Notes under the pieces: model-generated
The model's database searches: none
What the model saw: the letters and a program-made list of their open reading frames with translations, nothing else
Told to the model about the DNA's origin: nothing
Shown here: positions 37,306 through 45,902 of the stretch, piece after piece
Layout of the letters: each line of letters begins with the position of its first letter
Numbering within the stretch: the first letter of the stretch is position 1
Assembly (NCBI GenBank): GCA_027625915.1
Contig: JANTQA010000023.1
Coordinates: 5,580,001-5,644,000 of the forward strand
Length of the DNA stretch: 64,000 nt
Source: Anaeramoeba flamelloides
Taxonomy: Eukaryota > Metamonada > Anaeramoebidae
Reading direction: 5' to 3'
Made by a program: the position numbers and the translations under genes

Positions 37306-37422
37306 TATTATATGCGAGGATAAAAGTGCTCTTAGTATTTTAGTTTAAAAAAAAAAACAAATTTGTTTCAGATAAAATTACAGATTAAACTTGGTATTGT
37401 TTTCATTAAAAGTGGTAAAATA

Positions 37423-37821
37423 CAGCTGTTCCAAGGCTACCGTGAAATTTTATCAATATCAAAATTTGATGTTGATATAGATTTTTAAATCTAAGAATAA
37501 AAGAATAAGAAAGCTTCTATTGAAAATATTTTTTCATAAATGAGTTGATATGCAAAATATTTTTCTAATGTGATGTAAAATGTAAATTCATTTTTTAGAG
37601 TGATTTTATGTTGTTTCTTAATGAATTTTTAATGTTTAGAGTCACTTTGGGATCTGAAAATTTATTTTTTGAAAATCAGAAAAAATTCTTGAATATTGAC
37701 TCATTTAGGAATTTTTTTTTTCAATATGAACTTTATTATTCTCATATTGAACTTTTTAAAAAGTTATATCAACATCAAAATTTGATATTGAAAAAATTTC
37801 ACGGTGGCCTTGGATTGACTG
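37423..37821 (+). mobile_element. TA-flanked foldback of ~400 bp, copy 2
   Basis: TA at both borders; left end CAGCTGTTCCAAGGCTACCG, right complement CAGTCAATCCAAGGCCACCG. The arms continue with ATCAATATCAAA and TTTGATGTTGATATA. Homologous along its length to 16932-17338; the internal frame at 37608-37886 is formed by the repeat itself. Confidence 0.8.
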
Positions 37822-37823
37822 TA

Positions 37824-38286
37824 AAACAAAAACATTTAAAAATGATAAATTACATTTCGAATTTTATTATTTCGAATATTTTTTAAAAAAACAATTATTA
37901 TTATTATCAAAATAAGAATCAGATTTGGAAAAATTTCAGTAATAAATTAAATAAATATTGATCTTTTTTTTGATTAATTCAAAAAAAAAAAGAAATGGAT
38001 AAAAAAATTTTTCCAAACTGGTCCTTTTTAAATAAATTTTCTCAAAATTTGATAAAAATAAATAAAAGAATTTTCAGAATAAATAAAATAAATAAATAAA
38101 AATATGAATATGAATAAAGAGGGGGGGTGAAAACTAAACGAATAAAAAGTAAATAATTCAAAAAGAATAATAATAAAAATTATGATAAATTAAATAATAA
38201 ATTAAAAATGAAGAAAAAGAAAAAATAAAAAGAGAAGAAAAATAAAGAAAAAAAGAATGAAATAAATAAATCAATTGTGATGAATA
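37824..38286. other. AT-rich 3' flank of the nuclear-protein gene
   Basis: Simple A/T-rich sequence with AAATAAATAAA-type runs and a G7 run near 38120. No gene seen. Confidence 0.55.
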
Positions 38287-39558
38287 TTAAATAAACCAAG
38301 ACTCACAAACAAAGTTTTGAGATTCTTCGTCATCTAAATTCACAAATTCGTCAATTTGATCAAAAAATGAGGTATCTAGATCCACATACCAGTTTTGTTC
38401 GACTGGGACAAAGTTTGTAAACTCTGTGATTAAATGGCTTTCTTGTTCATTTTCGATAATAAGCGAGTGGGAAGATCCGTTTGTATCCAATTCGACATAA
38501 GAAATGCCGTTTTCTTCAAAAATCTTCTCCAATACATTATTTAAGGGTGTTTCGTGAAGGTGATCGAATGGTGTTTCTTCGTCTTGGAAATCAAAAGGAT
38601 CGTTTTCTGCCAAGAACTTTCGTTTCTTGAGGTGATCGGTTTCTGTTGTTTTGGACTCATATCGACGTTTGCGAATGACTTGTTCGCTGTCGGTTGTTTT
38701 TGTTTGTCTTTGTGTTTCTGTTTCTGTTTCTGTTTCTCCTTCTCTTTCTCTTTCGGTGGTCGAAGAAAGAGGTGTGTTCAAACTGATCTTTGCGTTGTTC
38801 AGTTGTTGTTCACCTGATTCGTTGTTAAAAATGGATTGGGTTAGGTTTGTTTGCTCAGTTTTTGCGAACATGAGTTCTGGTTGCGTCTTAATTGTTTGCA
38901 AAACTTGGTTGTTGAGTTTCAGTTTATGGTTGTGCTTTGATTTTGGAATTGATCTCAATTTTTGATTGCTGCTCAATTTATGTGATTTTTTTTCCTTTGC
39001 TCTCTGTTTTTGTTTCTGTTTTTGTTTTTTTCTTTGTCTTTGTCTTTGCTTGAGTTTTTGTCTCTGCCTTTGTTTCGTTTTGGTTGATGGTTGTTTGAGC
39101 TTCACTTTGTCTCGTTTTTGTTTGCTCAAAGAAATTTTGGGTTTGAGATTAAATATTTTTTTTTTTCTTTTCGTGTTCTGTTTTTGATCAGACGTCCCAA
39201 AAATGAACCACTCTTTGCTGTATGGGTTAATGTTATCAAAATTATACGAACGCTTGAAAAACATGGTCATGCCTCGTTCAATTGTTCTTTGGCCCTTGCC
39301 TGTTAAAATTGCCAAGTCGACAATCGATTGCCGCAGAATCTTGATTTGTCCAAATTCCTTTGTGATCAACCCTTTTTTAAAGGACTTGATCCACTCTTTC
39401 TTTAGGCAGTCGATTGGGAGGCCAACAAATGATTTTGGGAATAAGGTAATCATTTCAGTAAGCCTTGCATTGAAATTCTTTAATTCGCTGAATTTGCTTT
39501 GGAGGGTTTTCAAATTCGGTAATTTGGACAATTTGGAACTCAAAAATTCATTTGACAT
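38287..39558 (-). CDS. Basic low-complexity protein, probably nuclear, unknown function
   Basis: ATG-started single exon, 423 residues. Residues 1-120 look folded and mostly helical (QSIVDLAILTGKGQRTIERG, NPYSKEWFIFG). Residues ~124-220 are very basic with KQRQRQ and KKQKQKQKQR runs that would serve as nuclear-localisation or nucleic-acid-binding sequence. A Glu/Thr repeat (GETETETETQ) follows, then a second basic patch with RKRR and KKRK, and an acidic, aromatic-containing C-terminus (~325-423) resembling a transcriptional activation region. I do not recognise a family in the N-terminal part. A chromatin or transcription role is an inference from charge layout only. Composition is clearly coding against the flanks; no intron is evident. 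Confidence 0.65.
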   Translation of the reverse strand: MSNEFLSSKLSKLPNLKTLQSKFSELKNFNARLTEMITLFPKSFVGLPIDCLKKEWIKSFKKGLITKEFGQIKILRQSIVDLAILTGKGQRTIERGMTMFFKRSYNFDNINPYSKEWFIFGTSDQKQNTKRKKKIFNLKPKISLSKQKRDKVKLKQPSTKTKQRQRQKLKQRQRQRKKQKQKQKQRAKEKKSHKLSSNQKLRSIPKSKHNHKLKLNNQVLQTIKTQPELMFAKTEQTNLTQSIFNNESGEQQLNNAKISLNTPLSSTTEREREGETETETETQRQTKTTDSEQVIRKRRYESKTTETDHLKKRKFLAENDPFDFQDEETPFDHLHETPLNNVLEKIFEENGISYVELDTNGSSHSLIIENEQESHLITEFTNFVPVEQNWYVDLDTSFFDQIDEFVNLDDEESQNFVCESWFI

Positions 39559-40499
39559 TGGCAGTTGGATTTAACGTAATTATATTCGGTTTTTTTTTTT
39601 TTTGAAAAATTCGAAAAAGGAAGAGAAATTTTTAGAAAACAAAAAGAGTGTTTTTAATTTTTTTGAATGAAAAAGAAAAAAATATGAAAAAAATCAGAAA
39701 AGAATTTGGTCACAAAAAAAAATCTGGCTTGTTTTGTGTTTAAACTCGTTTTTTAGGGTTTTTTTGGTCAGTTTTCTGAATTAATAATTTTTGTTAAAAA
39801 AGAATTTCAAGACAGATGAGTTAAGAACCAAAAGACACGTTTTTGATTGAAAACAAGGTTATTTACACTTGGGTAAACAAAAAATTTTTTCCTTTCCCAA
39901 TATTTGTGTAAAATATTTTAATCCTTCAAGAAAAAAAACAGAAATTGTAAAAAGGGTAATAGTTTGTATTGTAATTTAACTCTTTCTATAAACTTTTATT
40001 TGTCTTATTTTGGATGGTAATAATTAAGACACATTTTTAAGAGTAAAGGTGCTTTGACTTTAAAATGCCGAATTTTCACTTGACGCATGTCTTGAAATCA
40101 CTTTGATCTCTTTCTATAGCAAAATAACAAGACAAGATTTTTTTAGTTTGTCTGGAAAGAACTATTTTTCGGAAAAGTTGGACATCGAATTTGGTTCAAA
40201 AATTCACTTGACATGAATAATTAACAAAGATTTTTTCAAAATCCTTTTAAAAGAATAATTCTTTTAAAAGTTTTTTTTTTTTAATAAAACCTTACAGAAT
40301 CCAAGAAAGAACAATATTTATTCTTATCTCAAAAAACAGTTTTCAAGACAAAACTTATCTCAAAATATTTATTTTTCAAAGAAATGAGCTCAAAAAACAA
40401 ACTGTAGACTGTTCTCGGAACATTATCCAATTTTTCTGTTTAAATTTTTGCAAAAAAAGGAAATTATTGTGAGAATTGTCAAAACTTCTCAAAGCTTTT
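39559..40499. other. Intergenic, no gene seen
   Basis: AT-rich sequence between the nuclear-protein gene and the large TTAA-flanked element. It presumably holds the promoter of the minus-strand gene; no motif is recognisable. Confidence 0.5.
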
Positions 40500-40904
40500 T
40501 TAAGGGACTAGTAACTTAAAAAAAAAATTTTACTAATGTCTCTAGACCCAATCTTTTCTCTAAAACACAACCCTAATTCACAATCTAAGAGGTTTTACAA
40601 GTTTTCAAAAATGAATCTTTGATTTTTTTCATTAACATCTAATAAAATGAAAAATGGTGGAAAAAAGACTAAATTTTTTGAAATAATATTTTGAAAAAAA
40701 TATATAAATAGTTTTTCAATGAGTAATTCTTTAAATCTGTTTAATTAGCTTCATGAACTTAGGTTTGGGTGTATAATTTGGGTGGAGTGCAGAGGTTACC
40801 CTCCTAGACTAGACCTCTGTTAATTGACACATTTTTTTATAACCCGTAATGTAAATACACTCTGGGTGTCGATTTTTTTTTTTTGATTGCTAAATTTTAC
40901 ACTC

Positions 40905-40920
40905 TGTGGGGGGGGGGGGT
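40905..40920 (+). repeat. G12-13 homopolymer
   Basis: An uninterrupted G run in a very AT-rich region, preceded by ACACTCTGT. Of note only for its rarity and likely instability. Confidence 0.9.
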
Positions 40921-41370
40921 TCAAATTTTAATTGGTTCAATCCAATCTTGTTTGTTTTTTTTTGGTGATTTTATAATATATTGTTAGTATAATTAAAATG
41001 ATTAAAATTAAATTATAATTATAATTAAATATCTTAAAATTTTTATTGTTTAATATTTTTTATTTTTTGTATTTTTCCTTTTTAATCTCTAATTTTTCTA
41101 GACTATTTTTATTCCCATAATTATAATCCTTATCTATTGTAATTTTTTTTTTTAATTTTTTTCCGATTATTTTTTTTTAAATTGTTTATTTGTTCAAAAA
41201 TTATTTTTTTTAATTCATTATATTGATATTTTGATAAAGTTGAAATTTGAGATATTATCAAAATATTAGCCAATTCCCAATAGTTCCAATTTAATCTTGC
41301 CAGATTTGTTCTTAATACCTAAGTTTTTGAAAAAAATATACTTTTTGGAGCAAATTTACTAATCAAACTA

Positions 41371-41568
41371 CAGCCAGTTCCACTTTTAAGGTACAAACTA
41401 TCAACGAAATTTAAGGCACAATAAAATCTCAAATTAAGGCACAAATTTTGTAATTATTTTTTTTTTACAATTTATTTTTCTAAGATCTGAATTTTGTGCT
41501 TTAATTTGAGATTTTTTTTGTGCCTTAAATTTCGTTGAAAGTTTGTGCCTTAAAAGTGAAACTGACTG
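41371..41568 (+). mobile_element. CAGTCAG hairpin element, 198 bp
   Basis: TA on both sides. Ends CAGCCAGTTCCACTTTTAAG and complement CAGTCAGTTTCACTTTTAAG. Full-length, arms near-perfect complements. Confidence 0.9.
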
Positions 41569-41658
41569 TATTGAATGATTCATTATAATTGGTATGGAAT
41601 CCTTTATTATTTTTATTAATTGTTTTGCTTGTTAAATTTATTATTTGTTTTTTTGCTA

Positions 41659-41855
41659 CAGTCAGTTTCACTTTTAAAGCACAAACTTTCAACGAAATTT
41701 AAGGTACAAAAAAATTTCAAATTAAGGCACAAGATTTCGAATTTTAATTTTTACAATTTATTTTTACTAGAATCTGAATTTTGTGCTTTAATTTGGGATT
41801 TTTACTGTGCCTTAAATTTCGTTGAAAGTTTGTGCCTTAAAAGTGAAACTGACTG
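41659..41855 (+). mobile_element. CAGTCAG hairpin element, 197 bp
   Basis: TA on both sides; both ends CAGTCAGTTTCACTTTTAA. It starts only 89 bp after the previous copy ends. Confidence 0.92.
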
Positions 41856-41907
41856 TAATTCGAGAACCATCTTGTCTTGTGATTCACAAACTGAAAAAAA
41901 AATCTGA

Positions 41908-41988
<81 letters not shown>

Positions 41989-42190
41989 ATTATTACAGTC
42001 AGTTTCACTTTTAAGGCACAAACTTTCTACGAAGTTTAAGGCACAAAAAAATCTCAAATTAAGGCACAAAATTTGTAATTTTTTTTTTCGCAATTTATTT
42101 TACTAGAATATGAATTCTGTGCCTTCATTTGAGATTTTTTTTGTACCTTAAATTTCGTAGAAAGTTTGTGCCTTAAAAGCGGAACTGACT

Positions 42191-42228
<38 letters not shown>

Positions 42229-42229
42229 T
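41908..42229 (+). repeat. (ATT)n microsatellite split by a hairpin element
   Basis: About 88 bases of ATT repeats (41908-41995) and a further ~38 bases (42192-42229) sit on either side of a hairpin copy. The simplest reading is one trinucleotide tract into which the hairpin inserted at a TA. Confidence 0.85.
41996..42191 (+). mobile_element. CAGTCAG hairpin element inside (ATT)n, 196 bp
   Basis: TA on both sides, each within the ATT tract. Ends CAGTCAGTTTCACTTTTAAG and complement CAGTCAGTTCCGCTTTTAAG. Confidence 0.92.
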
Positions 42230-42431
42230 ATATAAATTTTATTTTGATTTTTTTGGGGACATATATTTTGATTAAAATTATCATGATATCCACCCCAACG
42301 CAAAAAACAATTACTTATTTCTTTTTGTAAAATACCAATATCATTATTCCTGTTATCATGATTTTTAACACGAAAAAATATCCAAGATTTTAATTTTTTT
42401 GGGAAAAAAGATTTTTTTTTATTTCTAAATA

Positions 42432-42629
42432 TAGTCAGTTTCACTTTTAAGGCACAAACTTTCAACGAAATTTAAGGCACAAAAAAAATCTCAAATTAAA
42501 GCACAAAATTCAGATTCTAGTAAAAAACAATTGTAAAAAAAAAAAATTCCAAAATTTGTACCTAAATTTGAGATTTTTTTGTGCCTTAAATTTCGTTGAA
42601 AGTTTGTGCCTTAAAAGTGAAACTGACTG
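42432..42629 (+). mobile_element. CAGTCAG hairpin element, 198 bp
   Basis: TA on both sides; the left end has T in place of the first C (TAGTCAGTTTCAC). Right complement CAGTCAGTTTCACTTTTAAG. Confidence 0.9.
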
Positions 42630-42700
42630 TAAAAAATTATTAAAAATAGAACCAGCGGATGAAGAATACCAGCTTGTAAAAGCATTTACAATATTTTTTG

Positions 42701-43517
42701 TCTAATTATTTGAATCTAATCCCTCACAAACTTCCTTTTCTACAACATTTGAAAATCTTCTTAAAATTGTTAATGTTGTTGAATCTTTATCATGAACAAG
42801 CGTTTTTGGGAAAAATCCTGATATATATATATATATAATAATTTCAATAATTCTTTAGCTAAAAAAGATTCCATAGAATTACTTGATGATTTATAATTAG
42901 AAAAATTTGTTTTTAATATATTTTTTGTTCGAAAAATATCAATTTCACTAAGGAGATTTTCTTCTTTTTCTTTTTCTTTTGCCTGATTTTTTTCGTATAT
43001 TTTATTTTTTCAATTTTTTGATAATTTTGATAAGAATTATATTTAAATAATTTTATACAAAAATTTAATTTACTCAAGTTATTCATTTTAAAAATTTTTT
43101 TTTCACATATTCTGATTTTTCAGGAATAATTAATATTTTTTTGGAAAATTTAAATTTTTTTTGAGCAATTTAAATGAATTAAACATTTACCCAATAAATG
43201 TTTTGTCCCCGAATTTAAAATTATTAATAGAGTACATTCTTGAGCATTTCTTCTAGTATCCCATCTAGTATCACTTGATAAAACCATTTTATTATTTTTA
43301 TCCAAAATTTTCCAATTATTTAAACCCTTTAAATTTACTAGAGTCTCATGATCAATTATTTTTTGAACTTTTTGATGAACTAATTGTAAGACATCTTTCC
43401 ATTTTTTATTATTAATTTTCAAACTAATATCTGCATTTAATAAAAAATCATTTAATGATTTAAAAGTTCCACCGATTAAAATCGAAGATAAAATTAAATC
43501 TTTTTGAATATCTTGAT
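42701..43517 (-). pseudogene. DNA-transposon protein remnant (DTRW-containing)
   Basis: Minus-strand coding remnants. 43517-43150 encodes SLNDFLLNADISLKINNKKW and later LSSDTRWDTRRNAQECTLLI; after a T-rich stretch, 42960-42701 encodes NSMESFLAKELLKLL and LVHDKDSTTLTILRRFSNVV before a stop. The DTRW block recalls the RNase-H-fold transposases of hAT/DUF4371-type elements, where a D-T-R-W segment is common; that assignment is tentative. A CAGTCAG hairpin (43520-43717) abuts the 5' side and appears to have inserted into the coding region. It may be the transposase of the surrounding TTAA element, or of another element nested in it. Confidence 0.45.
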
Positions 43518-43519
43518 TA

Positions 43520-43717
43520 CAGTCAGTTTCACTTTTAAGGCACAAACTTTCAACGAAATTTAAGGCACAAAAAAAATCTCAAATTAAAGCACAAAATTCA
43601 AATTCTAGTAAAAATAAATTGTAAAATAAAAAATTCCAATTTTTGTGCCTTAATTTTAGATTTTTTTTGTGCCTTAAATTTCGTTGAAAGTCTGTGCCTT
43701 AAAAGTGAAACTGGCTG
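43520..43717 (+). mobile_element. CAGTCAG hairpin element, 198 bp
   Basis: TA on both sides. Ends CAGTCAGTTTCACTTTTAAG and complement CAGCCAGTTTCACTTTTAAG. It sits at the 5' edge of the DTRW coding remnant. Confidence 0.92.
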
Positions 43718-44178
43718 TATTCTGAAAGATTGATACTCAAATGGCTTGAAAAAATAAAAAAAACTATTCAGAAAAAAAGCAAACATATTTTTGATTCTCA
43801 ATGTAACAAAATTTGCAAATTTTTTCTTTATCAAAATGTGTTTCATGTAACTTTAAGAACAATTAATCTGGACGATTACATAGACCAATTTTTGTCCATC
43901 TTCCACATACACAACATGGTTTGGTTCTTCTTGACATATTTTTATTTTTTTTTTTTGAAAATGTAAAAAGGTTGAATTTTGAAAATTCCAAAAAATGAAT
44001 TTCAAAGTAAACTTTTTAAAAACAATGATTCATTTCTGAAAATAGCCTTCTAGGGTAGTTTGGTATTGTAACTTTCAGTTTAGCCTTTTATTTTCCAATT
44101 TGAAGATATGCTGTAATTTTTTTTTGAATTTCCTATTAAAATCATTAGTAAGATTTTTTTAGATTACTAGTCCCTTAA

Positions 44179-45148
44179 CAGATTTGTAAAAATATCAAGA
44201 AACAGACCGAAAGAAACTCTTTGTTTGTACCGTTCACCAAAAAGGATCACCCAAAAATAGTCCTTTACCAATTTATTTTCAAATCCACAATAAAAAATTC
44301 AAAAAGAATGAGTTAAAAAATATAGTCTTTGAATTTGGGGAAAAAAATTTCAAATGACAAGAGGAGATGCCAACAGAACCAAAATAGGGAACACTTGGGA
44401 GACGAGTGAATTACTGATCAACTAAAAACTTTTTGTCTAAAGGTGTTTGTGTTACAAATGGGAAATAATTTTTACACTTTTTCTTATTCAAAGTCTACCT
44501 AACGACGACCTAGTCACTAGAACACACCCTTTTTAAAAGAGATAAAAGAAGAAAACAAAGGGAAAAATTTTTCCCCTTTGCTTTTGTTTGGATAACAAAT
44601 GTGAAAATTTTCACTTCATTTTTCTCATTTTTTGAGTTGTTCGACATATTGTCTTACAAAGAAACTTTGAAAAAAATAAATTGCAATTTCAGAAAACTCT
44701 AATTTTGAATGAATCTGTTTTCTGATCAATGTTGTATCTGAAAAGAAAGCTTGTTTAAAAAAATTAAAACACACAAACCAATGATATTTTATCCGATTTG
44801 AATTTCAATACTGGAATTTGAATTCTAAATGGGGAAAAATTTTCACTTAATTTTACAGATTGTTTCTAATATAGTATAGTCCCCAAGGAAGTGGTAGTCA
44901 TTTGTGGTTGTGGATCAATTTGAAAAAGAAAATTGAAAATTCAGTGAAAATTTTTCCCAATTTGACAATTCAAATACCAGTATACCAGTATTTAATAAAG
45001 ACCTTTAAAAAATTAAATCATTACATACTGTTCCTGTTAGTAAGAAACTACATTATATCACCATTGTTCAAATCCTCTCAAAATTCTTAATGTAAAATGC
45101 TTTTATTTGAAGGAATAATTAGGAAATCTTTTAACTTTTTATGAAGGT
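44179..45148. other. Spacer between two TTAA-flanked elements
   Basis: Contains one 170-bp foldback (44811-44980). No gene seen. Confidence 0.55.
44811..44980 (+). mobile_element. TA-flanked small foldback, copy 1 (170 bp)
   Basis: TA at both borders. Left end CTGGAATTTGAATTCTAAAT, GGGGAAAAATTTTCACTT; right end AGTGAAAATTTTTCCC, then CAAATACCAG. Homologous to 63677-63843. The internal frame at 44902-45090 is incidental. Confidence 0.7.
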
Positions 45149-45152
45149 TTAA

Positions 45153-45898
45153 GGGATTAGCGTCACTATAGATTTCTCTATAATCAAAGTATGTTGTAAT
45201 TGGGTGTAAATGGTATTAGTGTACCATGGATCGAATAGCTCTAAAAAATCTATTATAAATCTTATTGCTCAATAAATTATTACATTTTTTACTAATAATC
45301 ACTATTAAAAATTTTCTTTTTGGAAATTTTTTAATTAATTCCTTTTCCCAATCTAAAAATAAAAACCCAAAATATAGTATTCTGGTATTTAATAATTTAG
45401 ATTTAGAACTTCCAAAAGTAACTATTTTTAGAATTTTTTAATTTCAAAGATTAACTCAATAATCATCAACATAAAAGTACAAAGACTGATATTTTTTATT
45501 TACTTATGATAAGTCATACTTATAGCATCAATATATATCCATGATTTGAGAAATAATTTGTCAAAAAACTATATTCGTTAATTATTTAATTTTTAAAAAA
45601 AACCGAATTTTTTAGTAACTAATCTACATTTCGCCATAAATTTAAGAAAGATATTTTATGACTTTGTAGTCTGAATATTGATAATTCAATCTTTAAATTT
45701 ATGGCGAAATGCAGATTTTATTCTGAATTTGCTGGGTTTTTTACTAATACATAGATCATTTTTAATTGATGAGATCAACAAATATTACTACTTTGCAATC
45801 GATTTTTTAGAGACATTTCAACCATGTAACACTAATGCGGTTAGGTCCAATAACAACATACTTTGATCCTAGGCTTCTCCTTGGTAGACGCTAATCCC
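45153..45898 (-). mobile_element. TTAA-flanked foldback element, copy B (746 bp)
   Basis: TTAA outside both ends (45149-45152, 45899-45902) and a perfect 12-bp terminal inverted repeat GGGATTAGCGTC. Subterminal arms also mirror each other (ATCAAAGTATGTTG in both, CTCTAAAAAATC in both). Inverse orientation relative to copy A at 5337-6088. Centre forms a stem around ATTTCGCCATAAATTTAAG and its complement. Confidence 0.85.
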
Positions 45899-45902
45899 TT
45901 AA

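Larger units (their letters stand above)
40504..44174. mobile_element. 3.67-kb TTAA-flanked DNA transposon-like element, degraded
   Basis: TTAA lies outside both ends (40500-40503, 44175-44178). Terminal inverted repeats of ~34 bp: left GGGACTAGTAACTTAAAAA to TTTTACTAATG; right complement GGGACTAGTAATCTAAAAA to TCTTACTAATG. The first bases match the GGGAYTAG ends of the ~750-bp elements at 5337 and 45153. The interior holds coding remnants on the minus strand (42701-43517) and five CAGTCAG hairpins that inserted later. TTAA duplication is the mark of piggyBac-like elements, but the remnant protein does not let me confirm that. Broken: its coding part is interrupted by hairpin insertion and lies in more than one frame. 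Confidence 0.75.

Noticed and set aside
38554-39574. Several plus-strand frames rich in Cys, Phe, Leu and Val
   Set aside because: They are antisense shadows of the 423-residue minus-strand gene, whose Gln/Lys/Glu codons read this way on the other strand.
40930-40950. GGTTCAATCC resembling a tRNA B box
   Set aside because: The loop would have six bases, and there is no A box or acceptor stem at a suitable distance.
41802-42106. Frames encoding long poly-Asn, poly-Ile or poly-Leu runs
   Set aside because: They are translations of the ATT microsatellite plus hairpin arms in different frames, not genes.
43730-43966. Plus-strand frame (KWLEKIKKTIQKKSKHIFDS) beside the hairpin at 43520
   Set aside because: It opposes the DTRW remnant and partly overlaps its probable upstream coding part; no family resemblance.
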